A DNA stretch of 64,000 nt from Paraburkholderia sp. PGU19 (GTDB lineage Bacteria; Pseudomonadota; Gammaproteobacteria; Burkholderiales; Burkholderiaceae), in NCBI RefSeq assembly GCF_013426915.1, contig NZ_AP023179.1:620001-684000 (forward strand), in the 5' to 3' direction. Shown piece by piece: positions 27,047 through 37,413 of the stretch (the stretch's first letter is position 1; each line of letters starts with the position of its first letter). Under the pieces are notes generated by a model. That model saw only the letters and a list, made by a program, of their open reading frames with translations. It did no database searches and was not told the origin of the DNA. A program made the translations under genes and the position numbers.

Positions 27047-28111
27047 ATGCCTCTCGTATCAATGCGTCAACTGCTGGACCATGCCGCCGAACACGGTTAT
27101 GGACTTCCGGCATTCAACGTAAACAATCTGGAGCAGGTGCAGGCCATCATGGCGGCGGCGGATCAGGTCAATGCGCCCGTGATCATGCAGGCGTCGGCTG
27201 GTGCGCGTAAGTACTCGGGCGAGCCGTTCCTGCGTCATCTGATCGAAGCGGCTGTGGAGTCGTATCCGCACATTCCCGTCGTGATGCACCAGGACCACGG
27301 CCAGTCGCCGGCAGTCTGCATGGCCGCGATCCGCAGCGGTTTCACGAGCGTGATGATGGACGGCTCGCTCGAAGCCGACGGCAAGACGGTGGCGTCGTAC
27401 GAGTACAACGTCGATGTGTCGCGCAAGGTCGTTGAAGCAGCGCACTCGATCGGCGTGACGGTTGAAGCGGAACTGGGCGTGCTCGGTTCGCTGGAAACGA
27501 TGAAGGGTGACAAGGAAGACGGCCACGGCGCGGAAGGCACGATGACGCGCGAGCAACTGCTGACGGACGTCGAGCAGGCGGCCGACTTCGTGAAGCTCAC
27601 GCAATGCGACGCACTGGCAATTGCCATCGGCACGTCGCACGGCGCGTACAAGTTCTCGAAGAAGCCGACGGGCGATATCCTGTCCATTCAGCGCATCAAG
27701 GAAATTCACCAGCGCATTCCGAACACGCACCTGGTGATGCACGGTTCGTCGTCGGTGCCGCAGGAACTGCTGGCGGAAATCCGCGAATTCGGCGGCGACA
27801 TGAAGGAAACCTACGGCGTGCCCGTCGAGGAAATCCAGGAAGGCATCAAGTACGGCGTGCGCAAGGTCAATATCGACACCGATCTGCGTCTTGCCATCAC
27901 GGGCGCGATCCGCCGCTATATGGCGGAAAACCGTTCGAAGTTCGATCCGCGCGACTACCTGAAGCCGGCTCGCGAAGCGGCGAAGAAGGTGTGCGTGGAC
28001 CGCTATCTGGCGTTCGGCTGCGAAGGCCAGGCGTCGAAGATCAAGCCGGTCTCGCTGGAAAAGATCGCTGAGAAGTACAAGGCGGGCGAACTCGCGCAAG
28101 TCGTTCGCTAA
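27047..28111 (+). CDS. fba: Fructose-bisphosphate aldolase, class II (Calvin-cycle subtype)
   Basis: Zinc-dependent aldolase, 354 residues, cleaving fructose 1,6-bisphosphate to glyceraldehyde 3-phosphate and dihydroxyacetone phosphate. Seen are [17 protein letters not shown], the zinc/catalytic [36 protein letters not shown] and [11 protein letters not shown], then [21 protein letters not shown]. Length and the ELGVLG...GHGAEG insert fit the CbbA-like subtype. A ribosome-binding site (GGAG) is nine bases upstream. The 230 bp between pyk and fba hold no gene; a near-repeat AAATTGCAC/AAATTGCAT sits at 26979-26998. Confidence 0.96.
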   Translation: MPLVSMRQLLDHAAEHGYGLPAFNVNNLEQVQAIMAAADQVNAPVIMQASAGARKYSGEPFLRHLIEAAVESYPHIPVVMHQDHGQSPAVCMAAIRSGFTSVMMDGSLEADGKTVASYEYNVDVSRKVVEAAHSIGVTVEAELGVLGSLETMKGDKEDGHGAEGTMTREQLLTDVEQAADFVKLTQCDALAIAIGTSHGAYKFSKKPTGDILSIQRIKEIHQRIPNTHLVMHGSSSVPQELLAEIREFGGDMKETYGVPVEEIQEGIKYGVRKVNIDTDLRLAITGAIRRYMAENRSKFDPRDYLKPAREAAKKVCVDRYLAFGCEGQASKIKPVSLEKIAEKYKAGELAQVVR

Positions 28112-28119
28112 GCTGCGGG

Positions 28120-28153
28120 CGGGCGCGCCTTGATGCCTGTCTGGCGCCCGTTT
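28120..28153 (+). terminator. Possible weak terminator after fba
   Basis: CGGGCGC (28120-28126) pairs with GCGCCCG (28144-28150) and is followed by TTTGC, 9 bp after the fba stop. The T run is short. Confidence 0.45.
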
Positions 28154-28217
28154 GCTCGCTGTTTGCGTGTTGTTTGAGTAGTACGCAGCTGGCCATCTGG
28201 CCATGTTGTCGTCAGAT

Positions 28218-28258
28218 CGCCGTTCCCGCATGATCAGGGGAACGGCGTTTCCCTTTTG
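28218..28258 (+). terminator. Terminator between fba and purC
   Basis: A 10-bp perfect stem (28218-28227 with 28238-28247) and 10-nt loop, followed by TTTCCCTTTTG. It separates the glycolytic genes from the purine genes. Confidence 0.75.
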
Positions 28259-28297
28259 TTTCGGGCAGTTTTTGCCCCATTTTTGTGAATCACGACG

Positions 28298-29188
28298 ATG
28301 TCTACCCTCTACGAATCCACGCTCCGCTCGCTGCCGCTGCTCGGTCGCGGCAAGGTCCGCGATAACTACGCGGTAGGCAACGACCAGCTGCTGATCGTCA
28401 CGACGGACCGTCTGTCCGCGTTCGACGTCATCATGGGCGAGCCGATTCCGAGTAAGGGTCGCGTGCTGAACCAGATGGCGAATTTCTGGTTCGACAAGCT
28501 CGCGCACGTCGTGCCGAATCATTTGACGGGCGTCGAGCCGGAAACGGTCGTCGCGCCCGACGAGGTCGAGCAGGTGAAGGGCCGCGCAGTCGTGGTCAAG
28601 CGCCTCGAGCCGATTCTCGTCGAAGCGGTGGTGCGAGGCTATCTCGCGGGCAGCGGCTGGAAGGACTATCAGGCGACGGGCGCCGTGTGTGGCGTGCAGC
28701 TGCCGGAAGGCCTGCAGAACGCGCAAAAGCTGCCTGAGCCGATCTTCACGCCAGCAGCGAAGGCCGAGATGGGCCACCACGACGAAAACATCACGTACGA
28801 AGAGATGGAGCGTCGCATCGGCACCGAACTGTCGGCGACGATCCGCGACATCTCGATCCGCCTCTACAAGGAAGCGGCCGACTACGCGGCCACGCGCGGC
28901 ATCATCATCGCCGACACGAAGTTCGAATTCGGTCTGGACGACAAGGGCCAGCTGTATCTGATGGACGAGGCGCTGACGGCGGATTCGTCGCGCTTCTGGC
29001 CGGCGGACGAGTACCAGGTCGGCACGAACCCCCCGTCGTTCGACAAGCAGTTCGTGCGCGACTGGCTCGAAACCCAGCCGTGGAAGAAAGAGCCGCCCGC
29101 GCCGAAGCTGCCGGACGAGGTCGTCACGAAGACGGCCGAGAAGTATCAGGAAGCGCTCGAGCGCTTGACGGGTCAGAAACTGGCCTGA
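28298..29188 (+). CDS. purC: Phosphoribosylaminoimidazole-succinocarboxamide (SAICAR) synthase
   Basis: ATP-dependent ligase of de novo purine synthesis, joining CAIR and aspartate, 296 residues. Motifs: [40 protein letters not shown] split by usual spacing, [44 protein letters not shown] and the C-terminal [11 protein letters not shown]. This is the longer (about 296-residue) PurC type common in beta-proteobacteria and yeast-like enzymes. It starts the purC-purE-purK run, whose products act in neighbouring pathway steps. Confidence 0.97.
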   Translation: MSTLYESTLRSLPLLGRGKVRDNYAVGNDQLLIVTTDRLSAFDVIMGEPIPSKGRVLNQMANFWFDKLAHVVPNHLTGVEPETVVAPDEVEQVKGRAVVVKRLEPILVEAVVRGYLAGSGWKDYQATGAVCGVQLPEGLQNAQKLPEPIFTPAAKAEMGHHDENITYEEMERRIGTELSATIRDISIRLYKEAADYAATRGIIIADTKFEFGLDDKGQLYLMDEALTADSSRFWPADEYQVGTNPPSFDKQFVRDWLETQPWKKEPPAPKLPDEVVTKTAEKYQEALERLTGQKLA

Positions 29189-29215
29189 GCGCCACGCATA
29201 CGGAAAACAGGCAAG

Positions 29216-29734
29216 ATGAGTGAAGTCCAGACAGCACACACGCACAGCGCGCCGCTCGTCGGCGTGCTGATGGGTTCCAGTTCCGACTGGGACGTCATGA
29301 AGAACGCGGTCGCGATCCTGCAGGAATTCGGCGTGCCATATGAAGCGAAGGTCGTGTCCGCGCACCGCATGCCGGACGAAATGTTCGCCTATGCTGAAAG
29401 CGCGCGCGAACGCGGCATTCGCGCGATCATCGCGGGCGCGGGCGGCGCGGCGCATTTGCCGGGCATGCTCGCGGCGAAGACGACCGTACCCGTGCTGGGC
29501 GTGCCCGTCGCGAGCAAGTATCTGAAGGGCGTCGATTCGCTGCATTCGATCGTGCAGATGCCCAAGGGCGTGCCCGTCGCGACGTTCGCGGTCGGCGAAG
29601 CTGGTGCGGCGAATGCCGCGCTGTTCGCGGTGTCGCTGCTCTCCGGCACGTCTCCGGAATATGCGGAGAAACTCGCCGCGTTCCGCGTGCGCCAGAACCA
29701 GGCCGCGCACGCGATGACGTTGCCGCCGCTGTAA
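29216..29734 (+). CDS. purE: N5-carboxyaminoimidazole ribonucleotide mutase
   Basis: Class I PurE, 172 residues, converting N5-CAIR to CAIR in purine synthesis. The signature [32 protein letters not shown] with the conserved His, [19 protein letters not shown] and [25 protein letters not shown] are all intact in order. It lies 27 bp after purC. PurK, making its substrate, follows. Confidence 0.97.
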   Translation: MSEVQTAHTHSAPLVGVLMGSSSDWDVMKNAVAILQEFGVPYEAKVVSAHRMPDEMFAYAESARERGIRAIIAGAGGAAHLPGMLAAKTTVPVLGVPVASKYLKGVDSLHSIVQMPKGVPVATFAVGEAGAANAALFAVSLLSGTSPEYAEKLAAFRVRQNQAAHAMTLPPL

Positions 29735-29757
29735 CCCGTAGCAGTCAAACGTTGTAG

Positions 29758-31056
<1,299 letters not shown>

Positions 31057-31068
31057 GCACGAGCCTCT

Positions 31069-32112
31069 ATGCCGGATCAAACGAAACCTGCCGACGTGGC
31101 GTCGAGCGTCGGCGCCGACGAGATCGCGCGTGCTGCGGCGCTGCTCAATGCAGGGCAACTCGTCGCGTTTCCGACGGAGACTGTCTACGGGCTGGGCGGC
31201 GATGCCGAAAGTCCTGACGCGGTCGCGCGCATTTATGCGGCGAAGGGCAGGCCTGCGAATCATCCCGTGATCGTGCATCTGGCGCCGGGTGGCGATCCGA
31301 ATTATTGGGTCGAACAACTGCCTTCCGATGCGCAGCGTCTGATCGACGCGTTCTGGCCCGGTCCACTGACGCTGATTCTCAAACGCGCCGCGCATATTCC
31401 GGCAGCGGTGAGCGGCGGCCAGGATTCGGTTGGATTGCGTTGTCCGTCGCATCCTGTCGCGCAGGCGCTGCTCACGGCGTTCAGCGCGTTGCGCAATGGT
31501 CATGGCGGCGTGGCTGCGCCGTCGGCGAACCGCTTCGGTCACGTCAGTCCGACCACGGCGCAGCATGTGCGCGAGGAATTCGGCAATGCGATTCACGTGC
31601 TCGACGGCGGATCGTCGGATGTGGGCATCGAATCGACGATCGTCGATCTGTCGCGCGGCTTTCCCGCGCTGCTACGGCCGGGACATGTGACGCCGCAAGA
31701 CATCGCCGACGTGCTCGGCGAAATGCCCCGTCTGCCCGATGGCTCGGATGCGAGCGCGCCGCGTGCGTCCGGTACGTTGAAGGCGCACTACGCGCCGCGC
31801 ACGCCGCTCGCGTTGCTGCCGTTCGATGTGCTCGAGCCGTTGCTGGCCGCGCGCGCGTCCGGCGAACGCGTTGCGCTGGTCGCGCGTGTTTCGCGCGCAG
31901 GGCGCTGGGCAGAAGCGGAAGGCGTGCATTTCGTCGCCGCGCCGGAAGATCCTCATCTATATGCGCGTGATCTCTATGGCTTGCTGCGCGCGCTGGATCG
32001 CGCGAATGTCTCGCGGATACTGATCGAGAAATTGCCGGATACGATCGAGTGGATCGCCGTCAACGACAGGCTGGGACGCGCGGCCGCGGCGTTCGAGGCA
32101 CACGACGCCTGA
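31069..32112 (+). CDS. Threonylcarbamoyl-AMP synthase, Sua5 type
   Basis: Makes threonylcarbamoyl-AMP for the t6A37 modification of ANN-decoding tRNAs. Of 347 residues, the first ~215 are the YrdC/Sua5 catalytic domain: LVAFPTETVYGLGGDA, AKGRPANHPVIVH, FWPGPLTLIL, VGLRCPSHPVA and APSANRFGHVSPTTA. The remainder is the Sua5 C-terminal domain, with SGTLKAHYAPRTPL as the conserved linker. This two-domain form is longer than E. coli TsaC (190 residues). It starts 12 bp after purK and may share its transcript. A strong terminator follows. Confidence 0.93.
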   Translation: MPDQTKPADVASSVGADEIARAAALLNAGQLVAFPTETVYGLGGDAESPDAVARIYAAKGRPANHPVIVHLAPGGDPNYWVEQLPSDAQRLIDAFWPGPLTLILKRAAHIPAAVSGGQDSVGLRCPSHPVAQALLTAFSALRNGHGGVAAPSANRFGHVSPTTAQHVREEFGNAIHVLDGGSSDVGIESTIVDLSRGFPALLRPGHVTPQDIADVLGEMPRLPDGSDASAPRASGTLKAHYAPRTPLALLPFDVLEPLLAARASGERVALVARVSRAGRWAEAEGVHFVAAPEDPHLYARDLYGLLRALDRANVSRILIEKLPDTIEWIAVNDRLGRAAAAFEAHDA

Positions 32113-32168
32113 AAGCTTCCGCGCTCGGCACGCAACTCGCGTGATCGCAAATGCAGACATACCCAATC

Positions 32169-32201
32169 AAAAAGCCCGGCTCGTGAGAGCCGGGCTTTTT
32201 T
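32169..32201. terminator. Bidirectional terminator
   Basis: A perfect 14-bp stem (32169-32182 with 32187-32200) with loop GTGA, A-rich on one side and T-rich on the other. It lies between the convergent Sua5 and SGNH hydrolase genes and can serve both. Confidence 0.93.
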
Positions 32202-32249
32202 CACATCGAGTGAAGCCGAAAGCGGCGGGGCAACCCCGCCGGATGCTAC

Positions 32250-33449
32250 TTACTTGCCAAGACCCGTCGCCGCGATCTTGCCTTCGACGTACGTCGCAAA
32301 CGCGGCATGCGCATGCGTTGTCGGGTGGATCGTGTCGGCGAACACATACGACTGGTCCGCGCCCGCGACCGTCAGCGTGTTCGGCGAGCAGAACAGCGAC
32401 GAGCCGAATAGCTGGCCGTACTGCTCCGCCGTGATACCGCCGACGAGCACGGACGGGTTCGCCTTCGCGTAAGCCGTCGCGTTTGCAGACATCTGCGCGA
32501 TCGTGCAGGCAGTGCCCGTCGTATTGCTGAAGCCTTGCGCCGACGGATTGGCGAGCAGTGGCGTGAGCCAGTTGCCCGTCGAGATGAACACAACCTTGCT
32601 GGAGATGCCGGCGACAGCCAGCGACTGCTGCAGCACGCCGTTATACGTCGCGACGATGCCCGAGACCACCGACGGCACTTGCGTCGAGCCGAGTTGAGCG
32701 GCAAGTCCAGCTGCGAACGGCGTTTTGCCGATGTCGGGCACGTCCATGACGACCACGTGGGTCGCTCCCTTGCCGAGGATCGTGGCGATCTGCGACACGA
32801 GCGTCTGCGCCATCGGGCCGACCGTGCTTAACGCAACTGACTGGACGACGGCGGGCGCCTGGGTCGGATCGGTTAGCTGCGCGACTTGGGTCTGGATCGT
32901 CGTCAGCATGGTGGACAGGTTTTGCAGAATGTCGTTGGCGCCGCCGTTAATCAGCACGAGCTGATTCGAATTAAAGCTGCCGTGGTCCGTCAGATACTGC
33001 TGCACCTGTTGTGTAACCGGCCATGTCGTTTGCGCCATGCTGTTGGGCGCGAAACCAATGCCGTCGGTGCGCGATACATCCGAGCCGCCCTGCGCATAGC
33101 CGAACCCGCCGTTCGCCTTGAGAGCCTGCCCGAAGCCGCCCACATAAGCCGGCGTCAGCGTATCGCCGTAGTACTCGGCGATCTTTTGGGTCCACACTTC
33201 ACCGGGATTCGTCGTATAGCGGCCGCCCCCGAAGCTCGCGGTGATCACGGGCGAATACGTGCCGACATCCGACAGGCTGTCCCCGAACGACACCACTTGC
33301 AGTTTGACCCCGCCCGCAGGCGTGGCGCTCGCGTTGTTATTGTTGTTGTCACTGCCGCCGCCGCATGCGACGAGCGTGGCGAATGCCGCGCACGCGACGG
33401 CAATGCGCGCGTAGCGCACGACGCCCGTGTTGTTTGATGCTTGCTTCAT
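32250..33449 (-). CDS. SGNH/GDSL-family lipoprotein hydrolase
   Basis: Secreted esterase/lipase-like lipoprotein, 399 residues from ATG 33449, preceded by AAGGA. The signal ends with lipobox LVAC, acylated Cys29, followed by a Gly/Ser/Asn linker. SGNH blocks: I VVSFGDSLSDVGTY with nucleophile Ser58, block II Gly region (GGFGYAQGGSDV), block III LINGGANDILQ, and block V FADTIHPTTHAH with catalytic Asp and His. Block pattern and length resemble Burkholderia SGNH-lipase-like or thermolabile haemolysin-like proteins. Native substrate is unknown. A longer frame reaches 33620 but crosses the ribosome-binding site and lacks a signal. Confidence 0.87.
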   Translation of the reverse strand: MKQASNNTGVVRYARIAVACAAFATLVACGGGSDNNNNNASATPAGGVKLQVVSFGDSLSDVGTYSPVITASFGGGRYTTNPGEVWTQKIAEYYGDTLTPAYVGGFGQALKANGGFGYAQGGSDVSRTDGIGFAPNSMAQTTWPVTQQVQQYLTDHGSFNSNQLVLINGGANDILQNLSTMLTTIQTQVAQLTDPTQAPAVVQSVALSTVGPMAQTLVSQIATILGKGATHVVVMDVPDIGKTPFAAGLAAQLGSTQVPSVVSGIVATYNGVLQQSLAVAGISSKVVFISTGNWLTPLLANPSAQGFSNTTGTACTIAQMSANATAYAKANPSVLVGGITAEQYGQLFGSSLFCSPNTLTVAGADQSYVFADTIHPTTHAHAAFATYVEGKIAATGLGK

Positions 33450-33555
33450 AAGGTCCTTATCTCCTCGTATGTATCTGGCCTGAGCCTGGTGTCTCGTGAG
33501 CCATTTGATGCAGGCGTCGTCTGGACGCGGCGACGAACCTGCAATGCCTTCCCTG

Positions 33556-34488
33556 TTATCGCGGCGTCTGGACGGCCGCGTTGTCGTTCTGTTGTGCGCG
33601 TCCGGCTGCATCAGGCGCAAGCTCGCCGCCGCGCTGGCTCGCGTGATACTGCACGGCCCACGCGGGCGGCGCGAACAGCGCGCTCAGCCGGTTGCGCAAG
33701 CCGCGCACCTGCACGAAGTCCTGCGCCATCGAAGCCCATTCATGAAACGTCGCCCTCAACGGGTTGTACGTATGAAGCGGCTCGACGATCCCATACACGG
33801 GCGGCTCGTTCCGATCTTCGTCGACATAGCTGCCGAACAGCCGGTCCCAGATCACCAGCACGCCCGCATAGTTGCGATCGATATAACGGTCGTTGCGCGC
33901 GTGATGCACGCGATGGATCGACGGCGTGTTCAGCACGTATTCGAGCCAGCCGAGCTTGCCGATCGACTGCGTATGCACGAAGAACTGAAACCCGAGATTG
34001 ATCAGCACGACGCCGACGATCTGCTTCGGCGGAAAGCCGAGAAACGCAAGCGGAATCCAGAAGAGCCACATCCCCGCGACGGGATACATGAGGCTCTGGC
34101 GAAACGCCGTCGAGAAGTTCATCCGCTCCGACGAGTGATGCACGACATGCGCCGCCCACAACCAGCGCACGCGATGGCTGCAGCGGTGAAACACGTAGTA
34201 GAGCAGATCCTGCGCGACGAACAGCACGACGAACGACATCCAGCCCGCATGCCAGTCGAGCAGCCGGTAGTGCTCGTAGCAATACGCATAGACGGGGATG
34301 ACGAACAGCCACGCGAGCTTGTCGGCGCCCTGGTGCATCAGCGCGAGCGCGGTATTGCACAACGTGTCGCGCCAGCTGTACATGCGCGCTTCGGGCCGCG
34401 TGCGCTGCGCGTGCCACGCCTCCCAGCCGATGCACGCGAGAAAGATCGGCGCCATGGCGAGCAGAAGCAATTCGGCATCGAATTGCAT
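33556..34488 (-). CDS. Sterol desaturase/fatty acid hydroxylase family membrane protein
   Basis: Integral membrane di-iron oxygenase-like protein, 310 residues. The histidine clusters of the superfamily are intact: HRCSH (HxxxH), HVVHHS (HxxHH) and HRVHHARND (HxxHH), spaced by hydrophobic segments of about four membrane helices. WRDTLCNTALALMHQG and GVLVIWDRLFGSYVDE are typical of the bacterial YhjW/sterol desaturase-like branch. It probably hydroxylates or desaturates a lipid; the substrate is unknown. Strong ribosome-binding site GGAGGG. An 18-bp palindrome lies 27 bp upstream of the start. Confidence 0.88.
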   Translation of the reverse strand: MQFDAELLLLAMAPIFLACIGWEAWHAQRTRPEARMYSWRDTLCNTALALMHQGADKLAWLFVIPVYAYCYEHYRLLDWHAGWMSFVVLFVAQDLLYYVFHRCSHRVRWLWAAHVVHHSSERMNFSTAFRQSLMYPVAGMWLFWIPLAFLGFPPKQIVGVVLINLGFQFFVHTQSIGKLGWLEYVLNTPSIHRVHHARNDRYIDRNYAGVLVIWDRLFGSYVDEDRNEPPVYGIVEPLHTYNPLRATFHEWASMAQDFVQVRGLRNRLSALFAPPAWAVQYHASQRGGELAPDAAGRAQQNDNAAVQTPR

Positions 34489-34514
34489 TGACGTCTCCCT
34501 CCGAGGGTCCCTGC

Positions 34515-34532
34515 GGCCTCCTCGAGGAGGCC
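34515..34532. repeat. 18-bp perfect palindrome upstream of the sterol desaturase gene
   Basis: GGCCTCCTC|GAGGAGGCC is an exact 18-bp palindrome 27 bp before the minus-strand start at 34488. It could be an operator or a GC-rich leader hairpin covering part of the ribosome-binding region. Confidence 0.65.
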
Positions 34533-34684
34533 TGCATTGTCTTTATTGTTTGAATGCGGCGCTGTTCATCATGCGGCGCCTGTTACGCGCGCCGTCATGC
34601 TTGTTTGTCTGCGCCTTTTTCATACTGCCCGACAGCGTACAACGCCTCGCGGCGCGTCGCGCACCGCTTCAATAGAAGGAATCT

Positions 34685-36397
34685 TCAGTGCGCGCCGCGC
34701 TTCTGCGGGTTTTTCCTGATTTTGCGTCGAGGCTCGTCCGCAGCCTCTGTCGTGGCCGGTGCGACGGTGCTGGCGAGGATCGCGGACGGTCCCTGATACA
34801 CCCATTCGAGCAGTTCGTCATGCGCGGCGCGCGCGGCTTCCGCGTGTGGATCGTTGATCAGGCTGACGACGACATAGCTTTGTCCATCGGCCGATGCGAC
34901 ATAGCCCGCGATCGCGCGCACGTCGCGCAGCGTGCCCGTCTTGACGTGCGCGTTGCCGTTGACGGGCTTCGACGTCAGGCGGTTGCGCATCGTGCCGTCC
35001 ACGCCGACGATAGGCAGCGAATCGACGAACACCTGCGCGACGGGGCTGGCGTTCGCGCTTTGCAGCAGATCGGCGAGCGCGAGCGCGGTGATGTGCTCGT
35101 CGCGCGAAAGGCCCGAGCCGTTGTCGAGGCTCAGATATTCCATCGGCATCGCGCTGCGATGCAGGAACGATTCGATTGCTTCCGCCGACTTCGCGGGCGT
35201 CGCGGGCGGCCGGTTGATGACGGCGCCGATCGTCAGGAACAGATTGCGCGCCATCGTGTTGTTGCTGAACTTGTTGATGTCGCGAACGATGTCGGACAGC
35301 ATCGGCCCCTGATGCGTCGCGACGAGTTTTGCGTCGATGGGTACGGGGCCTTCGCGCGTCGTCCCGTTGAACGTGCCGCCCGTCTGCTGCCACAGCGCGA
35401 GGAAGCCGCCCGCGAAGAACGTGGTGTGATCGAGCACGGCCACGTTGACGGTGCGCTCGCCACAGCGCAGCGGGTAGTCGCCGATGAACGACGCATTGAC
35501 CACGCCATTCGCCGCCGGCGTGACGGCGGGCGTCACCAGCTCGCCGCGGCACGGGCCGCGCGTCGCATGCAATTCGTTGTCGATCTGCAATTGCGCGAGT
35601 GCGGGCAGCACGTCGATCTGCACCTTGCCGTCCTCGGATGGCGACATCGTGAACGACAGCGATTTGAACGCGTACAGCAGCGGATCGGGGCCGACGTTAT
35701 AGGGCGAATTGACGTCGCTGTCGAAGGCGGGCAGATCGCGTGTAGACGGATCGAAGAAGCGTTTGTCGAGCACGAGCGCGCCGTCGATGCCCGTAATGCC
35801 CGCCTTGCGAATCTTCTGGACGAGATCGATCAGTTCTTCGGGCACGAGCTTCGGGTCGCCCGTACCCTGGATGTACAGATTGCCGTGCAGTACGCCGCTG
35901 CCGTCGATGTTGCCCTGCGCGTACGCCGTCGTTTTCCAGCGGTAGTCGGGGCCGAGCAGCGACAGGCCAGAGTAGGTGGTGACGAGCTTCATCGTCGAGG
36001 CGGGCATCATCGGCTTGCCGGCATTCAGCGCGAGCACGGGCGTGCGGTCGCCGACTTTCTCGACGACCACGCTGATCGACGACAGCGGCACATGCGCGCG
36101 CTGCAGGCCTGCCATCACGGCAGGCGGCAATACGGTGGTCACGTTGACGGCGGGTTGCTGCGCTTTCTTGCGCGCGTCGGCGGGCGCGGCGACGGCAAGC
36201 GCGGCGCAGGCGAACAGCACGGCGGCGGCGCGTGCAGCGGCGCGGCGCTGAGAAGGCGACAGCGGCGACGGTTTCGCATCGCGACCGGTTGCGGCCAGCG
36301 CAGCCTCCGCATCAGCGTGAGCGGACGTCAGCGTCTTGAAGCGGCGCCCGAGCGAACGGGCATACGACGAAGCAAGTGAAACGAAGGCGAGCGACAT
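34685..36397 (-). CDS. dacB: D-alanyl-D-alanine carboxypeptidase/endopeptidase (PBP4)
   Basis: Periplasmic low-molecular-mass penicillin-binding protein of the S13 family, acting on peptidoglycan cross-links. The ATG at 36397 gives 570 residues. Catalytic motifs: SxxK in PASTMKLVTT (Ser134, Lys137), SNN in FSNNTMARNL and KTG in HVKTGTLRDVRAI. The inserted domain between the first two motifs, typical of PBP4, is present. The hydrophobic export segment (AAAVLFACAALAVAAPADA) lies at about 56-75, later than usual, so about 50 charged residues precede it; the start may really lie further downstream. An upstream in-frame start (36532) is less likely. The C-terminus is basic. Confidence 0.92.
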   Translation of the reverse strand: MSLAFVSLASSYARSLGRRFKTLTSAHADAEAALAATGRDAKPSPLSPSQRRAAARAAAVLFACAALAVAAPADARKKAQQPAVNVTTVLPPAVMAGLQRAHVPLSSISVVVEKVGDRTPVLALNAGKPMMPASTMKLVTTYSGLSLLGPDYRWKTTAYAQGNIDGSGVLHGNLYIQGTGDPKLVPEELIDLVQKIRKAGITGIDGALVLDKRFFDPSTRDLPAFDSDVNSPYNVGPDPLLYAFKSLSFTMSPSEDGKVQIDVLPALAQLQIDNELHATRGPCRGELVTPAVTPAANGVVNASFIGDYPLRCGERTVNVAVLDHTTFFAGGFLALWQQTGGTFNGTTREGPVPIDAKLVATHQGPMLSDIVRDINKFSNNTMARNLFLTIGAVINRPPATPAKSAEAIESFLHRSAMPMEYLSLDNGSGLSRDEHITALALADLLQSANASPVAQVFVDSLPIVGVDGTMRNRLTSKPVNGNAHVKTGTLRDVRAIAGYVASADGQSYVVVSLINDPHAEAARAAHDELLEWVYQGPSAILASTVAPATTEAADEPRRKIRKNPQKRGAH

Positions 36398-36746
36398 GTA
36401 CGGACAGAATCGGCAAAAAGCAGCGAAAAAAACGGCGAAATAGCGATGCGCGGCGGGCGGCGCGGAAAGGCAAATGCAAGCGCAACGCGCGCTACGAGTG
36501 CTGCGCGAGGCCTGCAAAATCAGCTGCGCCATGCAAAAGCGCTCATTGTAGAGAGTTGCGATGACGTCGCGAAAAAAATGATGCCGTGTGTTTCGCGCGC
36601 GTCACGCAATCGCGGCGCAGCGTGCAAAGCCGATATGCAACCAGCATGCATCAGGGATGAAAAAAGCACTCGGGCGCTAGAATGCTGGCATCGAAAACAC
36701 ATGGCCGGGACGCGAGTGCCGGAACCGCCGGAGCGGATGGATAGCG
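36398..36746. other. Intergenic region between dacB and a two-component system
   Basis: 349 bp between divergent genes. It must hold the promoters of dacB and the response regulator. I see no gene, no clear consensus promoter, and no PmrA-type box here, in contrast with the degP promoter region. Confidence 0.6.
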
Positions 36747-37409
36747 ATGCGCATACTTCTCGTTGAAGACGACCGGATGATCGCCGAAGGCGTGCGCAAG
36801 GCGCTGCGCGGCGAAGGCTTCGCGGTAGACCTGGTGCAGGACGGCGAATCGGCATTGAACGCGGTCGCGGGCCAGCCTTACGATCTCGTGCTGCTCGACC
36901 TTGGCTTGCCGAAGCGCGACGGCCTCGATGTGCTGCGCACGCTGCGTGCACGCGGTCATCAGTTGCCGGTGCTGATCGTCACCGCGCGCGATGCCGTCGC
37001 GGATCGCGTGAAAGGACTCGACGCGGGCGCCGACGACTACTTGGTGAAACCGTTCGATCTCGACGAACTCGGCGCGCGGATGCGCGCGCTGATCCGCCGC
37101 CAGTCGGGGCGCAGCGAATCGACGATCCGCCACGGCAATCTCACGCTCGATCCCGCCTCGCATCAGGTGACGCTCGACGGTGCGCCCGTCGCGTTGTCCG
37201 CGCGCGAGTTCGCGTTGCTCGCCGCGCTGATCGCGCGACCGGGGGCGGTGCTGTCGAAGAGCCAGCTCGAAGAGAAGATGTACGGCTGGGGCGAGGAGAT
37301 CGGCAGCAATACCGTCGAGGTCTACATTCACGCGCTGCGCAAGAAGCTCGGCGCGGAACTGATACGCAACGTGCGCGGTCTCGGTTACATGATCGCCAAG
37401 GAAGCCTGA
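36747..37409 (+). CDS. OmpR-family response regulator, PmrA/QseB-like
   Basis: DNA-binding regulator, 220 residues. Receiver: acidic pocket ED at 7-9, phospho-acceptor Asp51 in LVLLDLGLPKRDG and switch Lys in DDYLVKPFDLDEL. Winged helix: LSAREFALLAALIARPGAVLSK by normal spacing, then NTVEVYIHALRKKLG and VRGLGYMIAKE. PmrA and QseB regulators share this short form. The kinase starts 4 bp after the stop. An exact PmrA-type box lies downstream at 38766, before degP, suggesting its regulon. Confidence 0.92.
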   Translation: MRILLVEDDRMIAEGVRKALRGEGFAVDLVQDGESALNAVAGQPYDLVLLDLGLPKRDGLDVLRTLRARGHQLPVLIVTARDAVADRVKGLDAGADDYLVKPFDLDELGARMRALIRRQSGRSESTIRHGNLTLDPASHQVTLDGAPVALSAREFALLAALIARPGAVLSKSQLEEKMYGWGEEIGSNTVEVYIHALRKKLGAELIRNVRGLGYMIAKEA

Positions 37410-37413
37410 CACG

